Source: Agrobacterium vitis (GTDB taxonomy: Bacteria; Pseudomonadota; Alphaproteobacteria; Rhizobiales; Rhizobiaceae). From it: a DNA stretch of 64,000 nt. Positions 37,505 through 46,002 of the stretch are shown piece after piece. The position numbers were made by a program, and so were the translations under genes. The stretch covers positions 1,725,001-1,789,000 of the forward strand of contig NZ_CP146242.1 in the NCBI RefSeq assembly GCF_037039395.1. Direction: 5' to 3'. The notes beneath the pieces were generated by a model that worked only from the letters and a program-made list of their open reading frames with translations, made no database searches and had not been told where the DNA came from. Positions within the stretch are counted from its first letter, which is position 1; every line of letters begins with the position of its first letter.

Positions 37505-37909
37505 TTATTTTCGAAGGCTTTGGAAAAAATCGGCAGCCTCTCGCGTGATAACGATGATCTCGTTAGTATTTCCGATTTCCCATGGCGGAAGTTGTTCCCA
37601 GCATCGCGTGCTGGGCCCCCATAAAATGGCCTCCCGATGAAGTTCGCCGCCCAATGTCCACCAGCAAATTTGAATACGCACGCATCCGTCCGCGAGAGCT
37701 GATCCAATTGCAAAGCCTTGCCTTGTGACTTCGGCCGGATCAATGGTCGAGACGACGCGCGATGTTATGAGATATTTCATAAGCGTTAGAACCTCTAGAG
37801 CATCAATTGCAGCTTCCGAGGTCGGCGAGGTAAGATAAAGCCTGAAACACCATCCTTGCTCGCACCAGTCTTCTTGCGCATATGTCATCGCTTCAAGAGC
37901 TTCCATCAT
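37505..37909 (-). CDS. hypothetical protein downstream of the EamA permease
   Basis: I do not recognise this 134-aa protein. It has several Trp and Cys residues (EDWCEQGWCFRLYL, QICWWTLGG) and no signal peptide, transmembrane segment or known motif. Its start (tandem ATGs at 37909 and 37906) sits 3 bp after the stop of the permease gene, so it is probably translated from the same message. The composition looks like a real soluble domain, but it could be a lineage orphan. Confidence 0.55.
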   Translation of the reverse strand: MMEALEAMTYAQEDWCEQGWCFRLYLTSPTSEAAIDALEVLTLMKYLITSRVVSTIDPAEVTRQGFAIGSALADGCVRIQICWWTLGGELHREAILWGPSTRCWEQLPPWEIGNTNEIIVITREAADFFQSLRK

Positions 37910-37912
37910 GCT

Positions 37913-38860
37913 TCAGCCTCTTGCCCGGAGCAAGCGTAAAGGAACAGTCACAGCGATCACCCCGAGGACGATCAGTGTCATGCCGATGAGGATTGACCAT
38001 GTAAAACTTTCCCCGAGGAAGAGAATGCCGAGGGCGACGGCGAATCCGGCGCGCAGATAGCTGCCGCTGGTGGTGCCAAGCGGGCCAAGGGTCTGCACCA
38101 GGCGAAAATATATGACCATAGCGATAGCCGTGCAAAGGACGGCAAGCACCAGCACGGCGACGATTGCCTCTGGCGTCGGGGTAAGGGTCCACGGATGTTC
38201 GATGACGATGGCCGCCGGCAGCATCATGATTGCCGCGCAGCTCATGGCACCTGCCGCCGTCACGATTGCAGGGAGACCGGCAAAACGCTGCCCCCACATC
38301 GGAGCCACCGCGTAACAAAGACTCGCCCCCAGGACTGCCGCTTGGGCTAAAGGGGCAGCGGTGTACCCAAACGACTGAAAACCGATCGTGATGACGACGC
38401 CAGCGAGGCCAACCACAACGCCGACGATTTGCCGGGTGGTGATGCGTTGGCCTCCATATCCAGTTGTCATGGCGATCAGCAGCACGAACATGGGAGGTGT
38501 CGCATTCAGCACCCCGGCAAGGCCGCTTGAGATATGCTGTTCGCCCCAACTGATGAGCGTGAAGGGGAGTGCGCTTTGAAGCAAACCTTGAACGAAAAAT
38601 CCGGCCCATGTCGCACCCGTTCGAGGGAGAGAAAGCCCGCGCATCTTCACAAAAAGAACCAGCAAAAGCGCCGCGATCGTTACACGCGCCGCCGTCATGG
38701 TCAGAGGCGGCACAGTGTCGGCGGCAACTTTAATCAAGGTGAAAGAGCTGCCCCAAATGAGTGACAGCAACAGCAGCAAGCCGACCTCTGCGGCAATGCG
38801 CATATGCCCTTGACCACCTGGTGCAATTCCAATTTCAGTGCCTGTTGTTTTTGATTTCAC
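37913..38860 (-). CDS. EamA/DMT family permease
   Basis: Drug/metabolite transporter of the EamA fold: ten hydrophobic segments in two repeats. Typical signatures are SLIWGSSFTLIKVAA near the N-terminus, GVLNATPPMFVLLIA before the second repeat, and YLRAGFAVALGILFLGE in the last part. Substrate unknown; relatives export amino acids or metabolites. The GTG at 38860 is supported by AGAGGG; an ATG at 38803 is possible. Divergent from the Ada-like regulator with a perfect inverted repeat between them. Part of an accessory patch. Confidence 0.88.
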   Translation of the reverse strand: MKSKTTGTEIGIAPGGQGHMRIAAEVGLLLLLSLIWGSSFTLIKVAADTVPPLTMTAARVTIAALLLVLFVKMRGLSLPRTGATWAGFFVQGLLQSALPFTLISWGEQHISSGLAGVLNATPPMFVLLIAMTTGYGGQRITTRQIVGVVVGLAGVVITIGFQSFGYTAAPLAQAAVLGASLCYAVAPMWGQRFAGLPAIVTAAGAMSCAAIMMLPAAIVIEHPWTLTPTPEAIVAVLVLAVLCTAIAMVIYFRLVQTLGPLGTTSGSYLRAGFAVALGILFLGESFTWSILIGMTLIVLGVIAVTVPLRLLRARG

Positions 38861-38915
38861 GACGATTCCCTCTCGAATTGATCGGCAAGATCGATCGGAG
38901 TCCTGAAGGATGCTC

Positions 38916-38957
38916 GCTGGAATCGGACTTCATCGCCCGATCAGGTCCGATTCCAGC
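38916..38957. promoter_or_regulatory. 13-bp perfect inverted repeat between eamA and the ada-like gene
   Basis: GCTGGAATCGGAC (38916-38928) and GTCCGATTCCAGC (38945-38957) are exact complements separated by 16 bp in the divergent promoter region. It could be an operator, for example for the neighbouring AraC/Ada-type protein, or a hairpin. There is no T tract, so a terminator is unlikely. Confidence 0.5.
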
Positions 38958-38992
38958 TACTCTGGGAAGGATAGCCGCGCTAAAGTCCTTTG

Positions 38993-39601
38993 ATGGTTAT
39001 AGTTTCTCCCGACTTGCAGACGTTGCCACCGCATCTGGACCGCGAAACGTGCGATAGTGCGCGGCTTGCCCGCGATAGGACTTTTGACGGCGTGTTCTTT
39101 TCAGGTGTTCGCTCGACGCGGATTTATTGCCGCCCAGTTTGCCCTGTGCGGCCCGCTCGCTCCGAGAACGTCACGTTCTATGCGACAGCAGCAGCAGCGG
39201 AGCGGGCGGGCTTTCGGCCTTGCCTTCGTTGTAGGCCAGAGGCAGCGCCCGGCTCGCCAGCATGGATGGGAACAGCAACCACGGTCGCGCGCGGGATGCG
39301 CCTGATCGAACAAGGGTTCCTGGATCAAGGGTCGGTTGCCGATCTTGCCGACATGCTTGGTGTTGGCCCGCGCCATCTCCTGCGGCTGTTCAGGCATCAT
39401 GCCGGTGCGAGCCCAAGTGAGATAGCCGCAACGAGGCGTGTGCAGAAGGCAAAGAGGTTGATCGATGAGACGGGCATGCCCCTAACTGAGGTCGCATTCG
39501 CATCCGGTTTTGGTAGCGTCCGGAGATTCAACGACTCGTTTCAGGCAGTCTATAAGCGAGCGCCATCGTCGTTTCGACGTCCGAATGGCAGGGTTATCTA
39601 G
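38993..39601 (+). CDS. Ada-like regulator: Ada Zn-binding plus AraC HTH, no AlkA domain
   Basis: The N-terminal ~85 residues are the Ada methylphosphotriester domain, with four Cys ligands in YCRPVCPVR and RPCLRCRPE and the stretch FDGVFFSGVRSTRI. Residues ~100-200 are an AraC-type double HTH, ending VAFASGFGSVRRFNDSFQAVYKRAPSSFRRP. In rhizobial relatives this pattern is normally followed by an AlkA glycosylase domain (~490 aa in all). Here the protein stops at ~202 aa right after the HTH, so it is either an AdaA-type activator or a truncated fusion. The stop codon overlaps the convergent DUF2161 stop (CTAG). Confidence 0.82.
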   Translation: MVIVSPDLQTLPPHLDRETCDSARLARDRTFDGVFFSGVRSTRIYCRPVCPVRPARSENVTFYATAAAAERAGFRPCLRCRPEAAPGSPAWMGTATTVARGMRLIEQGFLDQGSVADLADMLGVGPRHLLRLFRHHAGASPSEIAATRRVQKAKRLIDETGMPLTEVAFASGFGSVRRFNDSFQAVYKRAPSSFRRPNGRVI

Positions 39602-40269
39602 GCATCAGCTCCAACCGCTCGCACCTGCGGCCACCGCTTCAGCGCGTCTTGCCCTGCATCCGTCAACCCATAAACGCCGCGCTCAACCCGCTCAAACCAG
39701 CCATAGACATTAGAGAGCAGAATCTTTCCCGCGTCCGGAACCGCTTTGCGCACATCACCAACCCGCGTCGGCCCAGCGACAAGAATTGCGGCACAGGCAA
39801 GGGCGTTCTGGCGGTAGGCGGTCATCACAGGCATTCGCGTGCTGCCGCCAAGCGCTGTGTCGCCGCGCCGGGTCTGGTGTTCGCGCATCAGGCGTGAGCG
39901 TCGTTTCGGATTGGTGCGTGGCATGGGCGAAACGGAGCCGACGATGATGCTGACGTCACCGTTGGCGGAGACGCCGAGCATGCCGATGCCGAGACGACGG
40001 CAGAGGTCGCGGTAGCGCTTGTCGGCCTCCCGCCCCCTGCCCTTGGCCGAGATTTTCGCGGCAATCCAGACCTCGTCGGATATCGCTGCCCGGTCTACGG
40101 CCTGGAGGATGAGTTCCAGATTGAAACTCAGTTTCAGTTCGCAGATCACCACGACGGATGGATCGTCGGCGCTCAGGCCAACAAGGTCACAGCCGCCGAT
40201 TTCGCCTTTGACGGTATAGCCTGCTTTTTCGAGAAACGATTTCACAGGTAGATAAAGGGATGTTTCCAT
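39598..40269 (-). CDS. DUF2161 family protein, nuclease-like
   Basis: 223 aa. The N-terminal half has the PD-(D/E)XK-like core GCDLVGLSADDPSVVVICELK, with D and ELK in the correct order, and RYRDLCRRLGIGML. The C-terminal part looks like a small winged helix (VYGWFERVERGVYGLT). Annotated as DUF2161 phosphodiesterase-like in relatives; the substrate is unknown. It converges on the Ada-like gene and lies beside a mosaic repeat. A DNA-processing role is inferred from the fold only. Confidence 0.78.
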   Translation of the reverse strand: METSLYLPVKSFLEKAGYTVKGEIGGCDLVGLSADDPSVVVICELKLSFNLELILQAVDRAAISDEVWIAAKISAKGRGREADKRYRDLCRRLGIGMLGVSANGDVSIIVGSVSPMPRTNPKRRSRLMREHQTRRGDTALGGSTRMPVMTAYRQNALACAAILVAGPTRVGDVRKAVPDAGKILLSNVYGWFERVERGVYGLTDAGQDALKRWPQVRAVGADA

Positions 40270-40282
40270 GGGGATAGCATAC

Positions 40283-40355
40283 CAGAGTATTTCCAGGAAA
40301 AGTGCGTAGCTGTTTCCGTCCGGAAAGGCGTAAAAACAATAGGATAGAGTGTTTC
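40283..40355. repeat. dispersed small repeat, inverted copy upstream of DUF2161
   Basis: AGTATTTCCAGGAAAAGTG, TTTCCGTCCGGAAA and the end TAGAGTGTTTC mirror the element at 3710-3812 read on the other strand. Its right end merges with the terminal repeat of the mosaic element at 40345. Confidence 0.62.
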
Positions 40356-40605
40356 AGTTTTTCATGAGACAGGACACAACAATTTAGCTCAGCGTGTTTG
40401 GCTCCCCCCTCACCCCGCCTCCGCTTTGCTCGGCGGACCTCTCCCCGCTGGGGAGAGGAGGCCCTAAACGCTGCGGTTCTTTCCCTCTTCTCCCCATTCT
40501 CAGTGTAAATTGGGGGAGAAGGTGGCGGCAGAGGCAAGAGGGGGCGGCGAAGCCGAAAACCGCTGGGTCGCGTACTATGTTTCCATGAAAAACTGAACCG
40601 CTCTA
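40345..40605. mobile_element. 261-bp MITE/RIME-like element with 22-bp terminal inverted repeats
   Basis: The left end 40345-40366 and the complement of the right end 40584-40605 agree at 20 of 22 bases, consensus TAGAGYGKTTCAGTTTTTCA plus TG. The interior contains CCTCTCCCCG-CTGGGGAGAGG and related palindromic GC-rich pieces that recur in rhizobial genomes as intergenic mosaic elements. No transposase is encoded. It fills the gap between the DUF2161 gene and folC, where no gene is present. Confidence 0.72.
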
Positions 40606-40722
40606 ATATGGAGAAGCACCCGACCACTCTATACCGCAATGGCGGGAACACCATGATTCGATGGCTGACCGTCACCCTATTCCAAGGTAGCCGCAGCACT
40701 TGGGTCGAATTACCAATCTGCG

Positions 40723-42066
40723 CTACCTCGGCGGCGTGCCGTTATCCGCCAGTACATTTCCAACAACATAAAGCGAGCCGCCAATCAGGATTCGCGGGGC
40801 AATCTCTTCTGCATTAACCCGGCTACGGATCGCCTCCAGCGCTTCCGCGACCGATGAGACCGGCTCTGCGGGAATTCCGGCATCGTAGGCGGAACTGGCC
40901 AGCGCAACTGGGTCTAAGGCGGCGTCGGTGCCGCGGATTGGCACGGTGAAGGCCTGGATAGCCAAGCCTTCAAAGGCTTTGAAATAGCCGAGCGGGTCCT
41001 TGGTGTTGAGCATACCGGTGATCAGGTAGAGTGGGCGGGACTGGCGTTCTTCAAAGCCAGCCATGGCCTCGGCAATCACTTCACCGGCACCGGGATTATG
41101 GCCGCCATCCACCCAGATTTCGGCGCCCTTCGGCGCATGGGCCAGCAATGCGCCCTCCGTCAGCCTTTGCAGGCGGCCAGGCCATTCGACGTTATGCATG
41201 GCCATTTCAGCCATGGCTTCGGTCACGGTGAAACCAGCGGAGCGTACGGCGCGGATGGCTGCTGCGGCATTGGCGAACTGGTGGCGGCCCGGAAGTTTTG
41301 GCAGGGGCAGATCCATCAGGCCGGTTTCATCCTGATAGACCAGCCGTCCATGTTCCTCAAAGGCCAGATAATCCTGACCGAACACCGAGAGCGGGCAGCC
41401 CAAGCGCTCGGCAATATCCACCAGCGCCTCGCGGGCAGCGGCAAACTCCTGATGGCCGATCACCACCGGTCGCCGTCTTTTCATGATCCCGGCTTTCTCA
41501 GCTGCGATCAGTTCAACCCGGTCGCCCAGATAGGCCTGATGATCAAAAGAGATCGGCATGATGACGGACACAGCGGGTCGATCCACCACATTGGTGCAAT
41601 CCAGCCGTCCACCCATGCCGACTTCCATGATGACCGCATCAGCGGGAATTTCAGAAAACAGCAGGAAAGCGGCAGCCGTCAAAATTTCGAAAACGGTGAT
41701 ATGCTGGCCCGCATTGGCGACGGCCACCCGTCTCAAGGCATCGGCCAGCAAACCATCGTCAACGATCTGCCCTTTGCCGCCTTTAACGCCAATCCGGTAG
41801 CGCTCGTGCCAATTGACCAGATGCGGGGATGTATGGACATGAACGGCAAGGCCGCCTGCTTCCAGCAGCGCGCGGGAAAAGGCGCTGACGGAGCCTTTGC
41901 CATTGGTGCCAGCCACATGGATGACCGGCGGCAACTTGTCCTGCGGATTGCCGAGCACTTCGAGCAAGCGCCGCATACGCTCCAGGGTCATGTCAAAACC
42001 CTTGGGATGCAGTTGCATCAATTCGTTGATGACCTGTTCAGCCTGGCTCAGCGTATTCTCTATCAT
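40723..42066 (-). CDS. folC: bifunctional folylpolyglutamate/dihydrofolate synthase
   Basis: Adds glutamate to dihydropteroate and folates. ATP-binding VIHVAGTNGKGSVSAF near residue 57, the DHQAYLG segment and the C-terminal WVDGGHNPGA are family signatures. Length is 447 aa from the ATG at 42066 (MIENTLSQAEQ); the frame is open to a TTG at 42087. It is last in the trpF-trpB-trpA-accD-folC run, 108 bp after accD. Confidence 0.95.
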   Translation of the reverse strand: MIENTLSQAEQVINELMQLHPKGFDMTLERMRRLLEVLGNPQDKLPPVIHVAGTNGKGSVSAFSRALLEAGGLAVHVHTSPHLVNWHERYRIGVKGGKGQIVDDGLLADALRRVAVANAGQHITVFEILTAAAFLLFSEIPADAVIMEVGMGGRLDCTNVVDRPAVSVIMPISFDHQAYLGDRVELIAAEKAGIMKRRRPVVIGHQEFAAAREALVDIAERLGCPLSVFGQDYLAFEEHGRLVYQDETGLMDLPLPKLPGRHQFANAAAAIRAVRSAGFTVTEAMAEMAMHNVEWPGRLQRLTEGALLAHAPKGAEIWVDGGHNPGAGEVIAEAMAGFEERQSRPLYLITGMLNTKDPLGYFKAFEGLAIQAFTVPIRGTDAALDPVALASSAYDAGIPAEPVSSVAEALEAIRSRVNAEEIAPRILIGGSLYVVGNVLADNGTPPR

Positions 42067-42173
42067 AGTGCGGTTCCAGGCTTGCAAGTCGTTTTGAGGG
42101 CCGGAAGCAGTAAACTGCTCCCGGCTTTAAGCATGTCATCGGGCGATTGCCGTCAGTATATCACCCAAGGCGA

Positions 42174-43094
42174 TCAAGCGGAAACGGCGCGCGAGGCCTC
42201 GATGACCGACAAGGTCTTATCATCATTGGCACCAACGACCGTTGCCGGTTGTCTCGTCAGGATTTTCAGGGTGCGGGCCAGGGTCGCTGGAATATCGTGA
42301 CGCTTGACCACCATATCGACCATGCCGTGCTCCAGCAGATATTCCGAGGTCTGGAATCCCTCCGGCAGCTTTTCGCGGATGGTCTGTTCGATCACGCGCT
42401 TACCGGCGAAGCAGATTTCAGCACCCGGCTCAGCAATATGCAGATCGCCCAGCATGGCATAGGAAGCCGTCACGCCGCCCGTGGTCGGATTGGTCAGCAC
42501 AACGATGTAAGGCAGGCCTGCTTCCTTCAGCATATCGACGGCAACCGTGGTGCGCGGCAATTGCATCAGCGACAGGATGCCTTCCTGCATGCGGGCGCCG
42601 CCAGAGGCCGGGAACATCACCAGCGGGCATTTTTCCGCAATGGCCCGCTCGAATGCCTTGACGATGGCTTCACCGGCAGCAATGCCGAGCGAACCGCCCA
42701 TGAAGTTGAATTCATGCACGACGGCCACCAGCTTCAAGCCTTCGACCGTTCCGAGACCGGCGACAATCGTGTCTTCCTGCTCGGTCTTGGTGCGGCTATC
42801 CTTCAGGCGGTCGCTGTATTTCTTCGAATCGCGAAACTTCAGCGGGTCCTGCGCCACTTTCGGCTGGGCAAAAGCTTCGTACTTACCGCCATCGAACAAA
42901 TCGGCCAGCCGTGCCTTGGCAGGCATTTTCATGTGATAGCCGGAAGCGGGAACAACCCATTTGTTTTCTTCCAGATCTTTATGAAAGACCATTTCGCCGG
43001 TTTCGGGGCACTTGATCCAGAGATTGTCCGGAACATCGCGACGGCCCAGCATGGAATTGATGCGGGGGCGAACGTAATTGGTAATCCAGTTCAC
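42174..43094 (-). CDS. accD: acetyl-CoA carboxylase carboxyltransferase subunit beta
   Basis: Beta subunit of the transferase that makes malonyl-CoA. The crotonase-like core includes [32 protein letters not shown] and [18 protein letters not shown]. The GTG start at 43094 ([16 protein letters not shown]) is fixed by AAGGAG upstream, giving 306 aa. The N-terminal zinc ribbon is degenerate: in [16 protein letters not shown] and VVPASGYHM only one of the four expected cysteines remains. Located between trpA and folC, as in other rhizobia. Confidence 0.95.
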   Translation of the reverse strand: MNWITNYVRPRINSMLGRRDVPDNLWIKCPETGEMVFHKDLEENKWVVPASGYHMKMPAKARLADLFDGGKYEAFAQPKVAQDPLKFRDSKKYSDRLKDSRTKTEQEDTIVAGLGTVEGLKLVAVVHEFNFMGGSLGIAAGEAIVKAFERAIAEKCPLVMFPASGGARMQEGILSLMQLPRTTVAVDMLKEAGLPYIVVLTNPTTGGVTASYAMLGDLHIAEPGAEICFAGKRVIEQTIREKLPEGFQTSEYLLEHGMVDMVVKRHDIPATLARTLKILTRQPATVVGANDDKTLSVIEASRAVSA

Positions 43095-43228
43095 TTTGAA
43101 TACTCCTTGATCGAGCACTTCCGGGATCGGCGGGCCGGCATCCGAAAAGGCTGAAAACAGACAATCAGGAAGAGGTGGAGCCCGCTTGGGCTCCGCATCT
43201 TCCAAGGCAATAGCCCATTTTAGAAGGA

Positions 43229-44068
43229 CTATTGCGCAGCCGCAAGCCGGGCGGTCTGGACGCCGCTTGCCAGCCCACGCACTAGGGTTACCACCGATTG
43301 CACGGTATCCGCCGACGCCTTATCATCCTTGGTCAGGCTCAGTGCGACCTGATTGACGATGGCAGTGCCAACCACGACACCATCGGCGCTGGCGCCAATC
43401 AGCCTTGCATGTTCCGCCGTCTTCACGCCGAAGCCAACGCAGATCGGTAGATCGGTATGGGCCTTGATGCGCCCGACAGCACCGGCAACCTTGGACGGAT
43501 CGGGCAAAGCCGAGCCGGTAATGCCGTTCATCGACACATAATAGACGAATCCGGAGGTATTTTGCAGCACCATCGGCAGGCGCTTCTCATCCGTGGTCGG
43601 TGTCGCCAGGCGGATGAAATTGATGTCGCGCTTGCGGGCGGGCAGGCACAATTCATCGTCCATTTCCGGCGGAAGATCGACAACGATCAGACCGTCAATG
43701 CCCGCGTCCAGCGCATCATCCAGGAATTTTTCGACGCCATAGACATAAATCGGATTGTAATACCCCATCATGACGATCGGCGTTGCCAGATCGCCCTTGC
43801 GGAATTCCCGCGCCATATCCAGGGTTTTTACCAGGGTCTGCCCGGCCTTCAGGGCGCGCTGACCGGCCATTTGAATGGCAGGACCATCGGCCATCGGGTC
43901 GGAAAACGGCATGCCAAGCTCGATCACATCAGCGCCGGCCCCCGGCAAGGCCTTCATGATAGCGAGCGAAGTTTCGAAATCCGGATCACCGCCCATGAAA
44001 TAAGTAACGAGAGCCGGACGGCCCTCAGCCTTCAGATCGGCGAACCGCTTGTCCATACGCTGCGTCAT
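43229..44068 (-). CDS. trpA: tryptophan synthase alpha subunit
   Basis: Cleaves indole-3-glycerol phosphate to indole for TrpB. The catalytic Glu is E50 in [12 protein letters not shown] and the catalytic Asp lies in IVVDLPPEM. Length is 279 aa. The gene starts 1 bp after the trpB stop, so the two are coupled. An ATG four codons in is a possible alternative start. Confidence 0.97.
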   Translation of the reverse strand: MTQRMDKRFADLKAEGRPALVTYFMGGDPDFETSLAIMKALPGAGADVIELGMPFSDPMADGPAIQMAGQRALKAGQTLVKTLDMAREFRKGDLATPIVMMGYYNPIYVYGVEKFLDDALDAGIDGLIVVDLPPEMDDELCLPARKRDINFIRLATPTTDEKRLPMVLQNTSGFVYYVSMNGITGSALPDPSKVAGAVGRIKAHTDLPICVGFGVKTAEHARLIGASADGVVVGTAIVNQVALSLTKDDKASADTVQSVVTLVRGLASGVQTARLAAAQ

Positions 44069-44069
44069 G

Positions 44070-45290
44070 TCAGAGCCCCATTCCCAAAATCTTGCCGACC
44101 GTGAAGATGTCCTTGTCGCCGCGTCCGCAGAGGTTCATCAGGATGATCTCGTCCTTGCCCATTTTGGGCGCCCGCTTCATCACCTCGGCCAGGGCGTGGC
44201 TGGGTTCAAGAGCGGGAATAATGCCTTCGGTGCGGGTCAAAAGCTGGAAGGCCTCCAGCGCTTCGGTATCCATGATCGGCACATATTCGACACGGCCCAT
44301 ATCCTTCAACCAGGAATGTTCCGGACCGATACCCGGGTAATCAAGCCCGGCAGAAATCGAATGTCCATCCTTGATCTGCCCGTCGCTGTCTTGCAGCAGA
44401 TAGGTGCGGTTGCCATGCAGAACGCCGGGAGAACCAGCAGTTAGCGAGGCGCAATGCTCATTGCCATCCAGCCCCTTGCCGCCAGCCTCGACGCCGATCA
44501 TCCGTACGCTCTCATCATCAAGGAACGGATGGAACAGGCCGATGGCATTGGAGCCACCACCGACCGCTGCCACCAGCATATCCGGCAGCCGGCCTTCAGC
44601 AGCCATCATCTGATCGCGGGATTCCTTGCCGATCACCGACTGAAATTCGCGGACCATTTCCGGATAGGGATGCGGACCGGCAGCCGTGCCGATCATGTAA
44701 TAGGTCTCATCGACATTGGTGACCCAGTCGCGCAGAGCCTCGTTCATCGCATCCTTCAAGGTGCCATGACCTGAAGTCACCGGACGGACTTCCGCGCCGA
44801 GCAGCTTCATACGGAAGACGTTCGGCGCCTGGCGCTCCACATCGGTGGCGCCCATATAGACGATGCAGGGCAGGCCGAAGCGGGCCGCCACGGTGGCCGA
44901 GGCCACGCCGTGCTGACCGGCACCGGTCTCGGCGATGATCCGGGTCTTGCCCATGCGCTTGGCCAGCAGGATCTGGCCGAGACAATTGTTGATCTTGTGC
45001 GAACCGGTATGGTTCAACTCGTCGCGCTTGAAATAGATCTTGGCGCCACCAAGCTCCGCCGTCAGCCGCTCGGCAAAATAGAGCGGGCTCGGACGCCCGG
45101 TATAATGGGTGTTGAGGTGATCGAGTTCAGCCTTGAAGCTGGGGTCGGTCTTGGCATTTTCCCATTCCGCCTGCAGATCCAGGATCAGCGGCATCAAGGT
45201 TTCGGCCACGAAGCGGCCGCCGAAAATGCCGAAACGGCCATCTTCATCCGGCCCGGACCGGAAGGAATTCGGGATTGGGTTCTGGTTCAC
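44070..45290 (-). CDS. trpB: tryptophan synthase beta subunit
   Basis: PLP enzyme joining indole and serine. The PLP lysine is about K99 in [15 protein letters not shown], and the phosphate cup [10 protein letters not shown] is present. Length is 406 aa. The start at 45290 overlaps the trpF stop by 4 bp. Confidence 0.98.
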   Translation of the reverse strand: MNQNPIPNSFRSGPDEDGRFGIFGGRFVAETLMPLILDLQAEWENAKTDPSFKAELDHLNTHYTGRPSPLYFAERLTAELGGAKIYFKRDELNHTGSHKINNCLGQILLAKRMGKTRIIAETGAGQHGVASATVAARFGLPCIVYMGATDVERQAPNVFRMKLLGAEVRPVTSGHGTLKDAMNEALRDWVTNVDETYYMIGTAAGPHPYPEMVREFQSVIGKESRDQMMAAEGRLPDMLVAAVGGGSNAIGLFHPFLDDESVRMIGVEAGGKGLDGNEHCASLTAGSPGVLHGNRTYLLQDSDGQIKDGHSISAGLDYPGIGPEHSWLKDMGRVEYVPIMDTEALEAFQLLTRTEGIIPALEPSHALAEVMKRAPKMGKDEIILMNLCGRGDKDIFTVGKILGMGL

Positions 45291-45961
45291 TGTACACTCC
45301 CTGAAACCGGCGCTGTGGCCGTTGCCAGCCTGACGGCGGCGAAGAACTGATCCATCCGTTCGAGATCCTTGACGCCTGGCGCGCTTTCGACGCCGGAAGA
45401 CACATCCAGGCCTCGCGCTCCCGTCTCGGCAAGGGCTTGCCCGACATTGTCCTTGTTGAGCCCACCCGAAAGCATGTAATCGACCTCTGCGTCAAGATCG
45501 CGCAGCAGACGCCAATCGAAGGTGACGCCATTGCCGCCGGGCAGATCGGACCCTTCTGGCGCCTTGGCATCGAGCAGAAAACGGTCTGCTATCCCTATAT
45601 AGGCATCGATCTGCAAAAGATCAGCGGGTTCGCGGATGGAAAATACCTTCATGACAGGAAGACCGTAGAGCGCCTTGATGGTCAGCACCTGTTGCGGGCT
45701 TTCATGGCCATGCAATTGCAGGATATCCGGCTTCAGCAGATACACAATATCATCAAGGTCATCGGTATCCGCATCGACGGTGACGGCAACGATCTTCGCC
45801 CTGCCCCGCGCCTTTTCGGCAATGCGTCCGGCGATATCGGGTTCGATATGTCTTGGGCTTTTCTCAAAGAAGATGAAGCCGACATGGGTGGCGCCAAGGG
45901 ACACGGCTTTTTCAACGGCTTCCTCGGTCTTCAATCCGCAAATTTTGACATCAGGTTTCAT
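45287..45961 (-). CDS. trpF: phosphoribosylanthranilate isomerase
   Basis: Third tryptophan-specific step. It has [19 protein letters not shown] with the catalytic Cys and ends in a typical [18 protein letters not shown] loop. Length is 224 aa. Unusually, the ATG at 45961 lies within one arm of a perfect 10-bp inverted repeat (45956-45981), no ribosome site is visible, and a 4-codon reading frame ends 1 bp before it. Confidence 0.95.
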   Translation of the reverse strand: MKPDVKICGLKTEEAVEKAVSLGATHVGFIFFEKSPRHIEPDIAGRIAEKARGRAKIVAVTVDADTDDLDDIVYLLKPDILQLHGHESPQQVLTIKALYGLPVMKVFSIREPADLLQIDAYIGIADRFLLDAKAPEGSDLPGGNGVTFDWRLLRDLDAEVDYMLSGGLNKDNVGQALAETGARGLDVSSGVESAPGVKDLERMDQFFAAVRLATATAPVSGSVQ

Positions 45962-45981
45962 GTCAGCGAAGTGACATGAAA
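45956..45981 (-). promoter_or_regulatory. start-codon hairpin and mini-ORF of trpF
   Basis: TTTCATGTCA and TGACATGAAA are exact complements separated by 6 bp. The trpF ATG (45959-45961) is inside one arm. On the minus strand the other arm contains ATG-TCA-CTT-CGC-TGA, ending one base before the trpF ATG. This could modulate trpF initiation by re-initiation or occlusion. Confidence 0.4.
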
Positions 45982-46002
45982 TCGGCCCGGAGTCGAGCCA
46001 AA

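Noticed and set aside
40400..40560. Possible small RNA or gene in the CTCTCCCCG repeat region
   Set aside because: Better explained as the interior of the mosaic element; no coding frame or promoter stands out.
37423..40722. Novel defence island or toxin-antitoxin
   Set aside because: The genes (permease, Ada-like regulator, DUF2161, orphan) do not form a recognisable defence or toxin-antitoxin arrangement.
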